In this document: positions 17,901-24,871 of the stretch, piece after piece
Layout: the number at the start of each line of letters is the position of its first letter
Position numbering within the stretch: position 1 is the first letter of the stretch
Assembly: GCA_965658965.1 (NCBI GenBank)
Contig: CBFHVV010000026.1
Location: forward strand, 1-39,893
Direction: 5' to 3'
Length of the DNA stretch: 39,893 nt
Source of the DNA: Croceimicrobium sp965658965
GTDB taxonomy: Bacteria > Bacteroidota > Bacteroidia > Flavobacteriales > Schleiferiaceae
Notes under the pieces: generated by a model
Seen by the model: only the letters and a program-made list of their open reading frames with translations
Database searches by the model: none
Told to the model about the DNA's origin: nothing
Program-made: the position numbers and the translations under genes

Positions 17901-18170
17901 CCAGTTTAAACCAATTGCGACATTATTCTTATTCAGCGCTAGCTGCTGTGTAGCTTCACGAGCAGCGATTACATCAGCCTGATCAACCTTACCAGTAGCA
18001 GGGTTCATTCTTAAGCGATGCAAGTGCTCAGCAGATCCTTTGGCATCATTTGCCTGCGAATCGCCTGTTCTTGCGCTATAATATTCTTGAGTATTCGAGG
18101 GAACTCCCATCCAAGCCAAAGCTCCTAACATCATTATTCCACCGAGGGAGAAAAGTAACTTTCTTTTCAT
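14973..18170 (-). CDS. T9SS-exported BNR/sortilin-type beta-propeller protein
   Basis: A 1065-residue secreted protein. The N-terminal MKRKLLFSLGG and the following hydrophobic run form a signal peptide. Many Asp-box/BNR repeats of the S-x-D-G-G-x-T-W type follow, for example FKSTDGGQTF, VSDDAGATW, YQSADGGTTW and FKSVNDGFSW, as in sortilin/VPS10-like and YCF48-like propellers. The last 75 or so residues, from ELYPNPAQNQVRV to the end, are a type A T9SS sorting domain. The product is therefore expected on the cell surface or released; sugar or protein binding is possible but unproven. An in-frame TTG at 18203 lies inside the predicted promoter element, so the ATG at 18170, preceded by AAAGGAAAAAGA, was chosen. 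Confidence 0.9.
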   Translation of the reverse strand: MKRKLLFSLGGIMMLGALAWMGVPSNTQEYYSARTGDSQANDAKGSAEHLHRLRMNPATGKVDQADVIAAREATQQLALNKNNVAIGLNWDEVGPTDMGGRSRAILFDNADSSRMWAASVSGGIFRSPNGGRSWIPVNDQLKNLAINSMTMAANGDIYAGTGEDMYYFASGAGSGGILGEGVFKSTDGGQTFTQIPSTDPAANPGQGWGSVGKMAADPNDANRIYAATVDGLKVSDDAGATWTEAIPAGGEALDLEIAPSGAVWVKEGQFIYYSASGDVGSFTEKTVSLAAGLDPNTNIPRNTSRMRIAVAPSNENYVYVLTTSGGSMERLYQSADGGTTWTTVGTSSALLNPISQVPFAVAIGVDPKNEKRVMIGGLTLWEWSEGNGWFQVASQSSGSTNFYVHVDIHDIVWRNDQPNTIWVINDGGLFKSVNDGFSWTEENKGYATIQYYFIDVGFEGDVLGGTQDNGTILVDPNAPLPKSGTRTIGITQPNGSTIDGDGADVEISHLDQEIRFKARQYGQMGRSIDKGGEYSYFYGPRMASRYNQFSAAFADFTGPFELWEELNDRNSIDSIAFSADTLRSSIGFGNGGVTYSGTFIKPQSSTKFKAESFRIFTSNLEVVSDASGVLSGDGTGNFDPITGQFNVTFSTGTNLEIRASVAVRYDAGALINFESLTGEIPLVDTLQNALEPGETVKFQDPVQSMFAVGLTAFNNPGEPGNLGGGIWMARDVLSNRTAIPEWWHIGNMAEGQRPTEMTFSPDGDVLYVGTSSGRVYRYSNLINARTEETADVDINFLVNPPAPSTAVVEEKLIFSQSGRAVTGIAIDYNDPDRLLVTLGNYGGNLNHVYYTEQARSTNLTTNNFVVKDGDLPSLPVYDAVFNYNDPSMGQVIIGTDLGVFSTLDITASSVNWAPDNNGFANVPVFDLLQTRTVRYDLVNNEDFEGAIYAASHGRGVFKTGTTADYVSLKEQNLVDASTKASTDLELYPNPAQNQVRVGLDLTNRSDVKITVRDLSGRLVKTLSAKSIAAGTENLSLDVSTLKTGTYIVTLMVNNESRTAKLIVTK

Positions 18171-18200
18171 TCTTTTTCCTTTTTTTAAAATGCTGTGCGA

Positions 18201-18208
18201 CAAATATA
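18201..18208 (-). promoter_or_regulatory. -7 promoter element (TAnnTTTG) for the propeller gene
   Basis: On the minus strand this reads TATATTTG, a perfect TAnnTTTG match, 30 bases before the chosen ATG at 18170 and 23 bases after the lipA stop. It overlaps the in-frame TTG at 18203, which argues that this TTG cannot be the true start. No clear -33 TTTG was found. Confidence 0.6.
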
Positions 18209-18230
18209 ATTTCTAAACTCTTATAAAAGG

Positions 18231-19124
18231 CTAAAACATGTGCCTTTCCGCGTGATAAGAAGAACGAACTAAGGGTCCGCTTTCTACATATCTAAATCCC
18301 ATCTCTAATCCAATTTCTTTGAACTTGGCAAAAGCTTCTGGGCTAACAAACTCTTTTACAGGTAAATGCTTAGTAGTAGGTTGTAAATATTGACCTAATG
18401 TTACAATGTCAACCTTGGCGTCTCGCAAGTCTCTAAGGCTGTCAATAACTTCTTCTTCTTTTTCTCCAAGGCCAAGCATAATACCTGATTTGGTGCGCGG
18501 TAAACCCTGCTCTTTCAAATATCTCAGCACCTCCATACTACGATCGTATTGGGCCTGAATGCGAACCTTACGGGTTAATCTACGCACCGTTTCTATATTG
18601 TGAGAAACGATATCTGGAGCCACCTCAACGATACGATCAATATTGCGCCACTCTCCTTTAAAATCTGGAATTAAGGTTTCCATCGTAGTACCTGGGCTCA
18701 TTCTTCTTACCGCTTGTACCGTCTCTTTCCAAATAATAGAACCACCATCACGCAAATCATCACGATCTACAGAAGTGAGTACCGCATGCTTCACCTTCAT
18801 TAATTTAACCGAACGGGCCACTCTCTCTGGTTCATCCCAATCAACTGATTCCGGGCGACCAGTAGCTACGGCACAAAAACCACAACTACGAGTACAAACA
18901 TTTCCTAAAATCATAAAGGTGGCTGTTCCAGCTCCCCAACATTCGCCCATATTGGGACAATTGCCACTTTCGCAAATGGTATGTAAGCCGTAATTATCTA
19001 CTAGCTTTCGAACATTCTTAAACTTCTCTCCAGTAGGTAACTTTACCCGCAACCAACGTGGTTTACCTCTAGAATTAGTTTTATTCTTCTCCTGAGTCTC
19101 TTTCAACTCCAACACTTCACTCAT
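18231..19124 (-). CDS. lipA: Lipoyl synthase
   Basis: LipA inserts two sulfur atoms into octanoyl groups on lipoyl domains of pyruvate dehydrogenase, the glycine cleavage system and related complexes. The 297-residue protein has the auxiliary iron-sulfur cysteines at 51, 56 and 62 (CESGNCPNMGEC) and the radical-SAM CxxxCxxC at 77, 81 and 84 (CTRSCGFC). SHNIETVRRL, KSGIMLGLGE and the C-terminal RSSYHA, whose serine ligates the auxiliary cluster, are also present. It starts 3 bases after the stop of the barrel-like gene (19128), at the end of the operon that begins at 20337. Confidence 0.96.
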   Translation of the reverse strand: MSEVLELKETQEKNKTNSRGKPRWLRVKLPTGEKFKNVRKLVDNYGLHTICESGNCPNMGECWGAGTATFMILGNVCTRSCGFCAVATGRPESVDWDEPERVARSVKLMKVKHAVLTSVDRDDLRDGGSIIWKETVQAVRRMSPGTTMETLIPDFKGEWRNIDRIVEVAPDIVSHNIETVRRLTRKVRIQAQYDRSMEVLRYLKEQGLPRTKSGIMLGLGEKEEEVIDSLRDLRDAKVDIVTLGQYLQPTTKHLPVKEFVSPEAFAKFKEIGLEMGFRYVESGPLVRSSYHAERHMF

Positions 19125-19127
19125 ATT

Positions 19128-19877
19128 CTAATTAAGCTTGTATCCAAAATTCACGGTCAGGTATAATTGAAAAAAGCCTGACCAATTTATATCTTCTTGG
19201 GCCTCAAAAAATATCGGCACTTCCGTAAAGTAGTAATCGTAAATAAGTCCTGTTTCAATGGTGCTTATATCATCATCAAATAGCTGATAATCAAAGCTCA
19301 CACCACCCTTCACATAAACACCAGGCTTAATGCTTGTTTCCAAAATACCCGTCAAATAAGAGGCCTCGCCATTAATGTTGGCACGGTTGGTTTCTCCAGT
19401 GTATCGGATGGTTTCTACTCGTAAGTCACCGCCATCATTAAATTCATTTACACTTAGGTAAATGGGTTTTAACAAACCAAAAGACGCTCCACCACTAGCA
19501 ATCCACGAAATAGAAATTGATCCACGATCCGTTTTATCGAATAATATCTGTTCGTAAATATATCCTGTTCTCAAGGTGTAAAATGAATTAATTCGTCCTT
19601 TCACAAAGCCGCGATAGTTGTTGAATATATCTTCTGACGAAATAATTTCTTTTGGATGCCTGATTTTAGCAAGATTTATTTCAAAACCACGCGCACTATA
19701 GCCATCAATGTACTTTAAATACCTGCCTTCTAAGGCAAAACCGCGCGTGTTAAGATTTATTCCTCCTATATAGGCTCGATCGTAAACTTGTCTTTTAAAA
19801 TCAGCATCAGTAGTCAATTGCCCCCAAAGGCCCTGACTAAAAAATAATGCTAATCCCAAAAAAACAATTTTACGCAT
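19128..19877 (-). CDS. Probable outer-membrane beta-barrel protein of unknown function
   Basis: A 249-residue exported protein I cannot assign to a named family. MRKIVFLGLALFFSQGLWGQ is a signal peptide with probable cleavage near residue 19. The mature part is rich in alternating polar and aromatic strands (GFALEGRYLKYI, FYTLRTGYIYEQIL, GVYVKGGVSFDYQLF, IFFEAQ) and ends in a strand FFQLYLTVNFGYKLN. This pattern suits an 8-12 strand outer-membrane barrel. It overlaps ytxJ by 8 bases and lies 3 bases before lipA, so it belongs to that operon, but no functional link to lipoylation or thiol chemistry can be read from it. Confidence 0.75.
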   Translation of the reverse strand: MRKIVFLGLALFFSQGLWGQLTTDADFKRQVYDRAYIGGINLNTRGFALEGRYLKYIDGYSARGFEINLAKIRHPKEIISSEDIFNNYRGFVKGRINSFYTLRTGYIYEQILFDKTDRGSISISWIASGGASFGLLKPIYLSVNEFNDGGDLRVETIRYTGETNRANINGEASYLTGILETSIKPGVYVKGGVSFDYQLFDDDISTIETGLIYDYYFTEVPIFFEAQEDINWSGFFQLYLTVNFGYKLN

Positions 19878-20211
19878 CTACCAAATTCTTAATTTCTTTT
19901 TGATTTATACCGTGATGTGAATCATGGTATACACACTTCCCACCTTTAATAAGCAGCGCTTGAGGCGACTCATGATGCACATTATATCGCTCTGCCACTT
20001 CTTGCGACAGCCCGCGGTAACTGATCAGATCTAAATAATAAACCGGTATGTGCTCTAAATCTTTGCCCCATTCCGAGCTCAGATTGCGCCAAACCATTTT
20101 ACTAATAATACAGCGAGTACTATGCTTAAATATTAAAACACCTTTCTTATCCAAAGAGTTCGCATCAACTTCATCTAATTGTGAAGTTTTCGTCAATTCT
20201 CGTAAATCCAT
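19870..20211 (-). CDS. ytxJ: Bacillithiol-system redox protein YtxJ (monothiol, thioredoxin-like)
   Basis: A 113-residue cytoplasmic protein. LIFKHSTRCIISKMVW (27-42) is the YtxJ/DUF2847 active-site block, with a single reactive Cys34 where thioredoxins have CxxC. The C-terminal half keeps VHHESPQALLIKGGKCVYHD and an SHHGI ending, typical of the family. YtxJ proteins are thought to be monothiol bacilliredoxins that remove bacillithiol from proteins; this is inference from genome association, so the organism is expected to make bacillithiol. Its ATG directly follows the TAA of the 41-residue lipoprotein gene with no spacer, which implies translational coupling. Confidence 0.88.
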   Translation of the reverse strand: MDLRELTKTSQLDEVDANSLDKKGVLIFKHSTRCIISKMVWRNLSSEWGKDLEHIPVYYLDLISYRGLSQEVAERYNVHHESPQALLIKGGKCVYHDSHHGINQKEIKNLVDA

Positions 20212-20337
20212 TTAGGCCTTAAGCACTTCAGTAGGCTGGTCAATTGTGGTATAAGCCGGACATTTTTCTGCGCCACCACAGGATTGAAGCACCAAAATAC
20301 CTAAAAATAGCGCTAAAATTGTCAATACTTTTTTCAT
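20212..20337 (-). CDS. 41-residue lipoprotein upstream of ytxJ
   Basis: Translating the minus strand from the ATG at 20337 gives a 41-residue product. MKKVLTILALFLGILVLQSC is a textbook lipoprotein signal peptide with lipobox LQSC (Cys20). The mature peptide is only 22 residues: CGGAEKCPAYTTIDQPTEVL plus KA, with a second cysteine in KCPAY. The TAA at 20212 is immediately followed by the ytxJ ATG. A perfect TAnnTTTG element lies about 41 bases upstream. The signal peptide, the promoter and the tight coupling support a real gene. The function is unknown; the extra cysteine next to a thiol-redox gene is suggestive only. Confidence 0.8.
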   Translation of the reverse strand: MKKVLTILALFLGILVLQSCGGAEKCPAYTTIDQPTEVLKA

Positions 20338-20377
20338 CTTATCTTCGATAATTAATTACTGCTTTATGCATTGCAAG

Positions 20378-20385
20378 CAAAGTTA
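20378..20385 (-). promoter_or_regulatory. -7 promoter element (TAnnTTTG) for the lipoprotein-ytxJ-lipA operon
   Basis: The minus strand reads TAACTTTG, a perfect TAnnTTTG match. It predicts transcription starting near 20371 and a leader of about 34 bases before the ATG at 20337. A TTTG lies upstream but only 12 bases away, short of the usual -33 spacing. Confidence 0.6.
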
Positions 20386-20447
20386 GCTATTTTGCCTCAA
20401 ACAGCTAGACTTATATATAAACCGCGTAAATCTTATTGTGGTATTCT

Positions 20448-21125
20448 ATGAACAAAATTTTTAGTCTTATTCCCCCTCAGTGGCAAACCTTCCTAGCATC
20501 GGAAAGCTCTCAAGAGTATTTACAAAACTTAGATACCTTTCTCAGTAGCCAAAGAAAGCTTACGCATATTTACCCTGAAGAAGACCTTATTTTCAAGTCT
20601 TTAGAGTTTTTCTCGCCTCAGGAAACAAAAGTTCTCATCCTCGGACAAGATCCTTATCACGGCCTTAATCAAGCACATGGCTTATCATTTTCCGTTCCTC
20701 CTGGAGAAAAATTCCCACCTTCTTTGCGCAATATTTTTAAGGAATTGAAAAGTGACTTAAACATTGATCCGCCCATTTTTGGCGATTTAAGCAAATGGGC
20801 CGAACAAGGCGTATTACTTTTAAATAGTATCCTTACGGTAGAAGCGCATAAAGCGGCAAGTCATCAAAATGCTGGCTGGGAGAATTTTACCGACCGGATA
20901 ATTCAAAAACTTGCTAAAGAACAAAAACATATTATCTTCATTCTGTGGGGTGCCTTTGCCCAAAAAAAAGCCAACTTAATTGATACATCCAAGCACGCTA
21001 TCATCACGAGCCCTCACCCTTCTCCCCTTTCGGCTTATCGTGGTTTTTTTGGATCTAAGCCTTTTTCCCGATGTAATAAACAGTTATCAGCTTGGCAACT
21101 GCAACCTATAAACTGGTCCTTATAA
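20448..21125 (+). CDS. ung: Uracil-DNA glycosylase
   Basis: Ung excises uracil from DNA to start base-excision repair. The 225-residue family 1 enzyme has the water-activating loop LGQDPYHG (65-72, catalytic Asp68), the PPSLRNIFKEL block, LLLNSILTVE, and the HPSPLSAYRGFFGSKPFS leucine-intercalation loop with the catalytic histidine. ATG at 20448 gives the normal N-terminus; a TTG four codons upstream is less likely. The stop (21123-21125) abuts the ATG of the following barrel gene at 21126, so translation of the two is probably coupled although the functions are unrelated. Confidence 0.96.
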   Translation: MNKIFSLIPPQWQTFLASESSQEYLQNLDTFLSSQRKLTHIYPEEDLIFKSLEFFSPQETKVLILGQDPYHGLNQAHGLSFSVPPGEKFPPSLRNIFKELKSDLNIDPPIFGDLSKWAEQGVLLLNSILTVEAHKAASHQNAGWENFTDRIIQKLAKEQKHIIFILWGAFAQKKANLIDTSKHAIITSPHPSPLSAYRGFFGSKPFSRCNKQLSAWQLQPINWSL

Positions 21126-22760
21126 ATGCGTTACCTCCTCTTTCTTATACTCAGTACTTTTAGCTTGCTTGCGCAAAAGCCAAGCTATAAACTCATCTGC
21201 GAAAGCAGAAGCGAATACGATTACCTGACTAGCCTACTGGATGAAGAACTAGGAGAGAAAAAACCCACTTGTGCCGAAGCGCTGCAGATATTGCAGAAGA
21301 AAGGCTACTGGCTAGCTTCTTGTGAAGTGCAGGACAGTATCTTAATTTTAAAGAGTCAAAAAGCGCTAAAACTCGGCGAAATTGAATTAAACATTAATGA
21401 TGTTTTTGAAAACCAAAGCCAAGCACTAGGCTCAAAATTGCCACTTAGCGCTCTCGCTTTAGAGGGACAGTTAGAATTGATTCTGCGGCAATACGATGAT
21501 TTAGGCTTCCCTTTTGCCTATTTACAGTTCACTGATTATGTGGTACATGAAAACACTTTATTAGCTAAAGCAAGTATCAATCCCGGTCCGCGTATTCGCC
21601 TAGATTCGCTGGTAATTTTAGGTTACAATAAAGTAGCACCTGGTATTTTAAAGTACGAAATTGGCTATCGTAAAGGCATGCCCTACTCTGATAAAAGTAT
21701 GGAGCAAATGGAAAAGAACATTCTTTCCTTACCCTATATAAATGCCAAACGCGCCCCAGCCGTTGCATTTTATAGAAAGAATAGCATTCTCTACCTTTAT
21801 TTAGAAAAGGCCAAAAACAATCAAATTTCTGGCATAATAGGCCTCAATACCGATGCGGAAGGGCGCAGTACTCTCAACGGCGACTTTCAACTGGCCTTAC
21901 AGAATACTTTTAATCGCGGGGAGGAACTTGGAGTGCGCTGGCGCCGACCAGATGAATCGGTGGAAGAATTCAACTTTAGCTTTGGCTACCCATTTTTATT
22001 TAATAGCCCCATTGGAGTTAGTACCGATGTAGCCATTTTCCGACAAGATTCTAGCTTTGTAAATCGTGAATTTAAAGGACAAGCTTCGTATTGGTTGGCT
22101 TCCAATACTTATTTTATTGGAGGAGTTGAATTTTCTAGCTCATCTGCCTTGAGCGAAAGAAGAACCAGCACTTTTGCCAATTTAAATGACTTTAGTAGCA
22201 TCCGCTTTAAATTAGGCTGGGACCTCAGCACCTTAAATAACAGAATTGTTGCCACCTCGGGTTACCGCATCCTGGCACTGGCTCTAAGTGCGCGAAGGCA
22301 AACTGCTGGAAATACGGTTAGCCAATATGGCTGGGAAATGAGAGCAGAGAATTACTGGAACTTTACCGGAAATTGGGTTTATTTTTCTGGCTTGCTTTCT
22401 GAGTCGCTTATTTCGGACAAAATTTTTGATAATGAGCTCTTTCGGATAGGGGGAATAAAAACCCTAAGAGGCTTTAATGAATTAAGTCTTTTTAGTAGTG
22501 GCTATGGTATTCTCCAAAATGAACTAAGATTCATGTTAGGTCAAAAAGATTATCTCAGCGTTTTTAGTGATCTCGCTTATACCGAAAAAAAAGAGGATAT
22601 AAAGCGAAATGCTAATTGGCACTTTGGCCTGGGGACGGGGATAAACTTTCAAACCAAGGCAGGCATTTTCTCGTTATTTTTAGCAGTGGGGAAAACTAAT
22701 CGTGATAATTTCGACTTTAGAAATACCAAAGTGCATCTCTCTTACATAAATACTTTTTAA
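21126..22760 (+). CDS. BamA/TamA-like outer-membrane protein (POTRA + D15 barrel)
   Basis: A 544-residue exported protein with a short signal peptide (MRYLLFLILSTFSLLAQ). Residues about 85-230 look like POTRA repeats, including KASINPGPRIRLDSLVILGY and the KGMPYSDKSMEQMEKNIL helix. The rest is a 16-strand-type barrel of the bacterial surface-antigen (D15) family. GGIKTLRGFNE (about 441-451) is the conserved L6-loop RGF motif, and the last residue is Phe, as expected for BAM substrates. At 544 residues with only one or two POTRA domains it is shorter than BamA and closer to TamA-like or patatin-linked barrels. It may assemble or export envelope proteins. Confidence 0.85.
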   Translation: MRYLLFLILSTFSLLAQKPSYKLICESRSEYDYLTSLLDEELGEKKPTCAEALQILQKKGYWLASCEVQDSILILKSQKALKLGEIELNINDVFENQSQALGSKLPLSALALEGQLELILRQYDDLGFPFAYLQFTDYVVHENTLLAKASINPGPRIRLDSLVILGYNKVAPGILKYEIGYRKGMPYSDKSMEQMEKNILSLPYINAKRAPAVAFYRKNSILYLYLEKAKNNQISGIIGLNTDAEGRSTLNGDFQLALQNTFNRGEELGVRWRRPDESVEEFNFSFGYPFLFNSPIGVSTDVAIFRQDSSFVNREFKGQASYWLASNTYFIGGVEFSSSSALSERRTSTFANLNDFSSIRFKLGWDLSTLNNRIVATSGYRILALALSARRQTAGNTVSQYGWEMRAENYWNFTGNWVYFSGLLSESLISDKIFDNELFRIGGIKTLRGFNELSLFSSGYGILQNELRFMLGQKDYLSVFSDLAYTEKKEDIKRNANWHFGLGTGINFQTKAGIFSLFLAVGKTNRDNFDFRNTKVHLSYINTF

Positions 22761-22785
22761 GAAAATAATTCGCTATAATTTCTCT

Positions 22786-22793
22786 TAAATTTG
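22786..22793 (+). promoter_or_regulatory. -7 promoter element (TAnnTTTG) for the GWxTD gene
   Basis: TAAATTTG is a perfect match to TAnnTTTG and ends 5 bases before the ATG at 22799. Transcription would start at or just before the start codon, giving a leaderless or nearly leaderless mRNA. No clear -33 box was seen. Confidence 0.55.
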
Positions 22794-22798
22794 CCGCA

Positions 22799-24145
22799 AT
22801 GCCTAGAAGTTTATTTTTACTCTTTTTATCTGTGCTTGTATTAAGCAGCTGCCGTGGCCCACAAGGTTTGCAGAGTAATAATTTAGCCTATCTCTACAAT
22901 CCGCAGAATATGGCCTTGCGTCCGCATTACCGCATTGAGCACATTAGCGATACGATGAGCCGAGTTTTTTACCGTATTAAAAGCTCTGAACTTTTATACA
23001 CCCGCGGAAAAGATGGTGATGAGTACAAAGCACAATTTAAACTAGATTTTCAGGTATTAAAAAGTATTGAAAGCTCTATAATTCTCGATCAGGATAGTTT
23101 AAATTTCACTGATATTGCCCCGAGTATCCCCGCAAAAATACTCAGTGGTTACTTTGACATTAAAACACCAGAATTAGAGGAGGAAGAAAATAACAAAATT
23201 CTTTTTGTGAAACTTGTTGACCTCGGTCGCGGCACCTCTTTCAGCAATTTCCTAAGCATTGAGAAAGAAAGTATAAATGGATCAAGTTACTTTGTTTTAC
23301 AAGACCCTGAAGACAAAATTATCTTCACCAATCATATCCCTGCAGAGGTTCCCTTCAGACTAAAACACAGTCTTTTAAATCCAAAATTCTTTTACGTTAG
23401 CCACTACAATCGGGAATTCCCCTTGGCTCTGCCCCCTTACTCTAGTCAAAACAGCGAAAGCTTTGAATTAAAGCCTGATACCACTTTCCAGGTAGCGGCA
23501 GACAGTTTAATTACTCTTCCTAGCGAAGGCTTTTACCATTTTCGTTTAGACACTTCGCAATGGGCAGGCTTCACCGTTTATTCCTTTTACAGTCATTTCC
23601 CGCTAGTGGGCGAATTAAGCGATCTGGCCGAACCACTGCGTTACCTTACTACACAGCGGGAGTTCGAAGGCTTATTAGCAGCTAAAGCGGATCCAGCTTC
23701 TTTGCGGATTTGGATTGAAGAATTTTGGAAAAAAAGAGCAGGCACTGAAGAACGCGCTAAATCTCTAATTGCTGCTTTTTACCGTCGGGTAGAAGAAGCA
23801 AATCGCCTCTTTAGTTCCTACCAAGAAGGATGGAAAACGGATAGAGGAATTATATTTATCATTTATGGCCCTCCTACCAAAGTTTACCGCTCAACAGCAG
23901 GTGAAGCTTGGGTGTATGGCAATGAAAGTTCTACCCTTTCGTATTATTTCAACTTTATAAATTTAGATAATCCATTTTCGGATAATGACTTCGAATTAGA
24001 ACGCTCTTCACAGTACCGATACGGTTGGGGCCAAGCAATTGAGTCGTGGCGTAAAGGTCATATTTACAATTCGAAAGATATTCGCAGAGAACAAGATGCA
24101 CAAGACCAACTCCAACAACGAAGCCGAAATCCTATGTGGTATTAG
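22799..24145 (+). CDS. GWxTD domain-containing lipoprotein
   Basis: A 448-residue lipoprotein. MPRSLFLLFLSVLVLSSC is the lipoprotein signal with Cys18 as lipid site. The middle is beta-rich. The C-terminal domain has the defining GWKTDRGIIFIIYGPP (GWxTD plus the GxPxx turn), followed by WVYGNESSTLSYYFNF. The family is widespread in Bacteroidota and some other phyla, with no established function. No C-terminal T9SS sorting domain is present, so it is expected to be anchored to a membrane by its lipid. The last 50 bases overlap the 5' end of rlmB in another frame, an unusually long overlap. Confidence 0.9.
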   Translation: MPRSLFLLFLSVLVLSSCRGPQGLQSNNLAYLYNPQNMALRPHYRIEHISDTMSRVFYRIKSSELLYTRGKDGDEYKAQFKLDFQVLKSIESSIILDQDSLNFTDIAPSIPAKILSGYFDIKTPELEEEENNKILFVKLVDLGRGTSFSNFLSIEKESINGSSYFVLQDPEDKIIFTNHIPAEVPFRLKHSLLNPKFFYVSHYNREFPLALPPYSSQNSESFELKPDTTFQVAADSLITLPSEGFYHFRLDTSQWAGFTVYSFYSHFPLVGELSDLAEPLRYLTTQREFEGLLAAKADPASLRIWIEEFWKKRAGTEERAKSLIAAFYRRVEEANRLFSSYQEGWKTDRGIIFIIYGPPTKVYRSTAGEAWVYGNESSTLSYYFNFINLDNPFSDNDFELERSSQYRYGWGQAIESWRKGHIYNSKDIRREQDAQDQLQQRSRNPMWY

Positions 24146-24857
24146 GCCCCTGCTAGAAGCTATTGAAGCCGGGACAGAAATCGATAAAATTTACCTTCAG
24201 AAAAACTTACAAGGCCAACTTTTTAAAGAACTTTGGGAGGTTTTAAAAAGTACTAAACTCCCTTACGCGGTGGTACCTAAGTCTCGCCTCGACAAGTTTA
24301 CGCGCAAAAATCACCAAGGCGTGGTGGCACACATTAGTGCCGTTACTTCCGTAGATTTGAAAGAAGTTGTCCAAGCGACTTTCGAAAAAGGAGAAGATCC
24401 TTTAATTGTTATTCTCGACCGCGTAAGTGATGTGCGCAATTTTGGAGCGATCGCTCGTACGGCAGATGCAGTAGGAGCACACGCTATAGTTGCCACCACT
24501 AAAAATTCGGCTTCGGTAAATCTAGATGCCATGAAAGCCTCGGCTGGAGCATTAAACCACCTGCCTCTTTGCAAAGAATCTAACCTTAATGAAACTGTTA
24601 CTTGGTTGCAAATGAGCGGTATCAGGGTGGTATCTTGCAGCGAAAAAACACAAACTAATAGTTTTGATTCAGACCTCAGCGGTCCGCTGGCTATTATTAT
24701 GGGATCGGAAGATAAAGGGGTGGCGCCCGAAAGGTTAAAAGCCTCCGACTTAGTAGTTAAACTGCCAATGCTAGGCCAAGTGGGTTCTTTAAATGTATCG
24801 GTTGCAGCCGGTGCCGTTTTATATGAAGTTGTTCGCCAAAGAAGCCTAGAGAAATAA
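24096..24857 (+). CDS. rlmB: 23S rRNA (guanosine-2'-O)-methyltransferase RlmB (SpoU/TrmH family)
   Basis: A 253-residue SPOUT methyltransferase, predicted to methylate the 2'-O of G2251 in 23S rRNA. EILCGIRPLLEAIEAG starts the N-terminal RNA-substrate-binding domain. The C-terminal SPOUT knot has ILDRVSDVRNFGAIARTADA (motif 1), IIMGSEDKGV (motif 2) and LGQVGSLNVSVAAGAVLYEV (motif 3). ATG at 24096 was chosen because homologues begin near there; an in-frame start at 24039 would add 19 residues encoded deep inside the GWxTD gene. The RlmB assignment over other SpoU paralogues rests on the N-terminal domain. Confidence 0.92.
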   Translation: MHKTNSNNEAEILCGIRPLLEAIEAGTEIDKIYLQKNLQGQLFKELWEVLKSTKLPYAVVPKSRLDKFTRKNHQGVVAHISAVTSVDLKEVVQATFEKGEDPLIVILDRVSDVRNFGAIARTADAVGAHAIVATTKNSASVNLDAMKASAGALNHLPLCKESNLNETVTWLQMSGIRVVSCSEKTQTNSFDSDLSGPLAIIMGSEDKGVAPERLKASDLVVKLPMLGQVGSLNVSVAAGAVLYEVVRQRSLEK

Positions 24858-24871
24858 GATTAAAATTTACC

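Noticed and set aside
24039..24095. Earlier start for rlmB
   Set aside because: The 19 extra residues come from another frame of the GWxTD gene and have no counterpart in the family.
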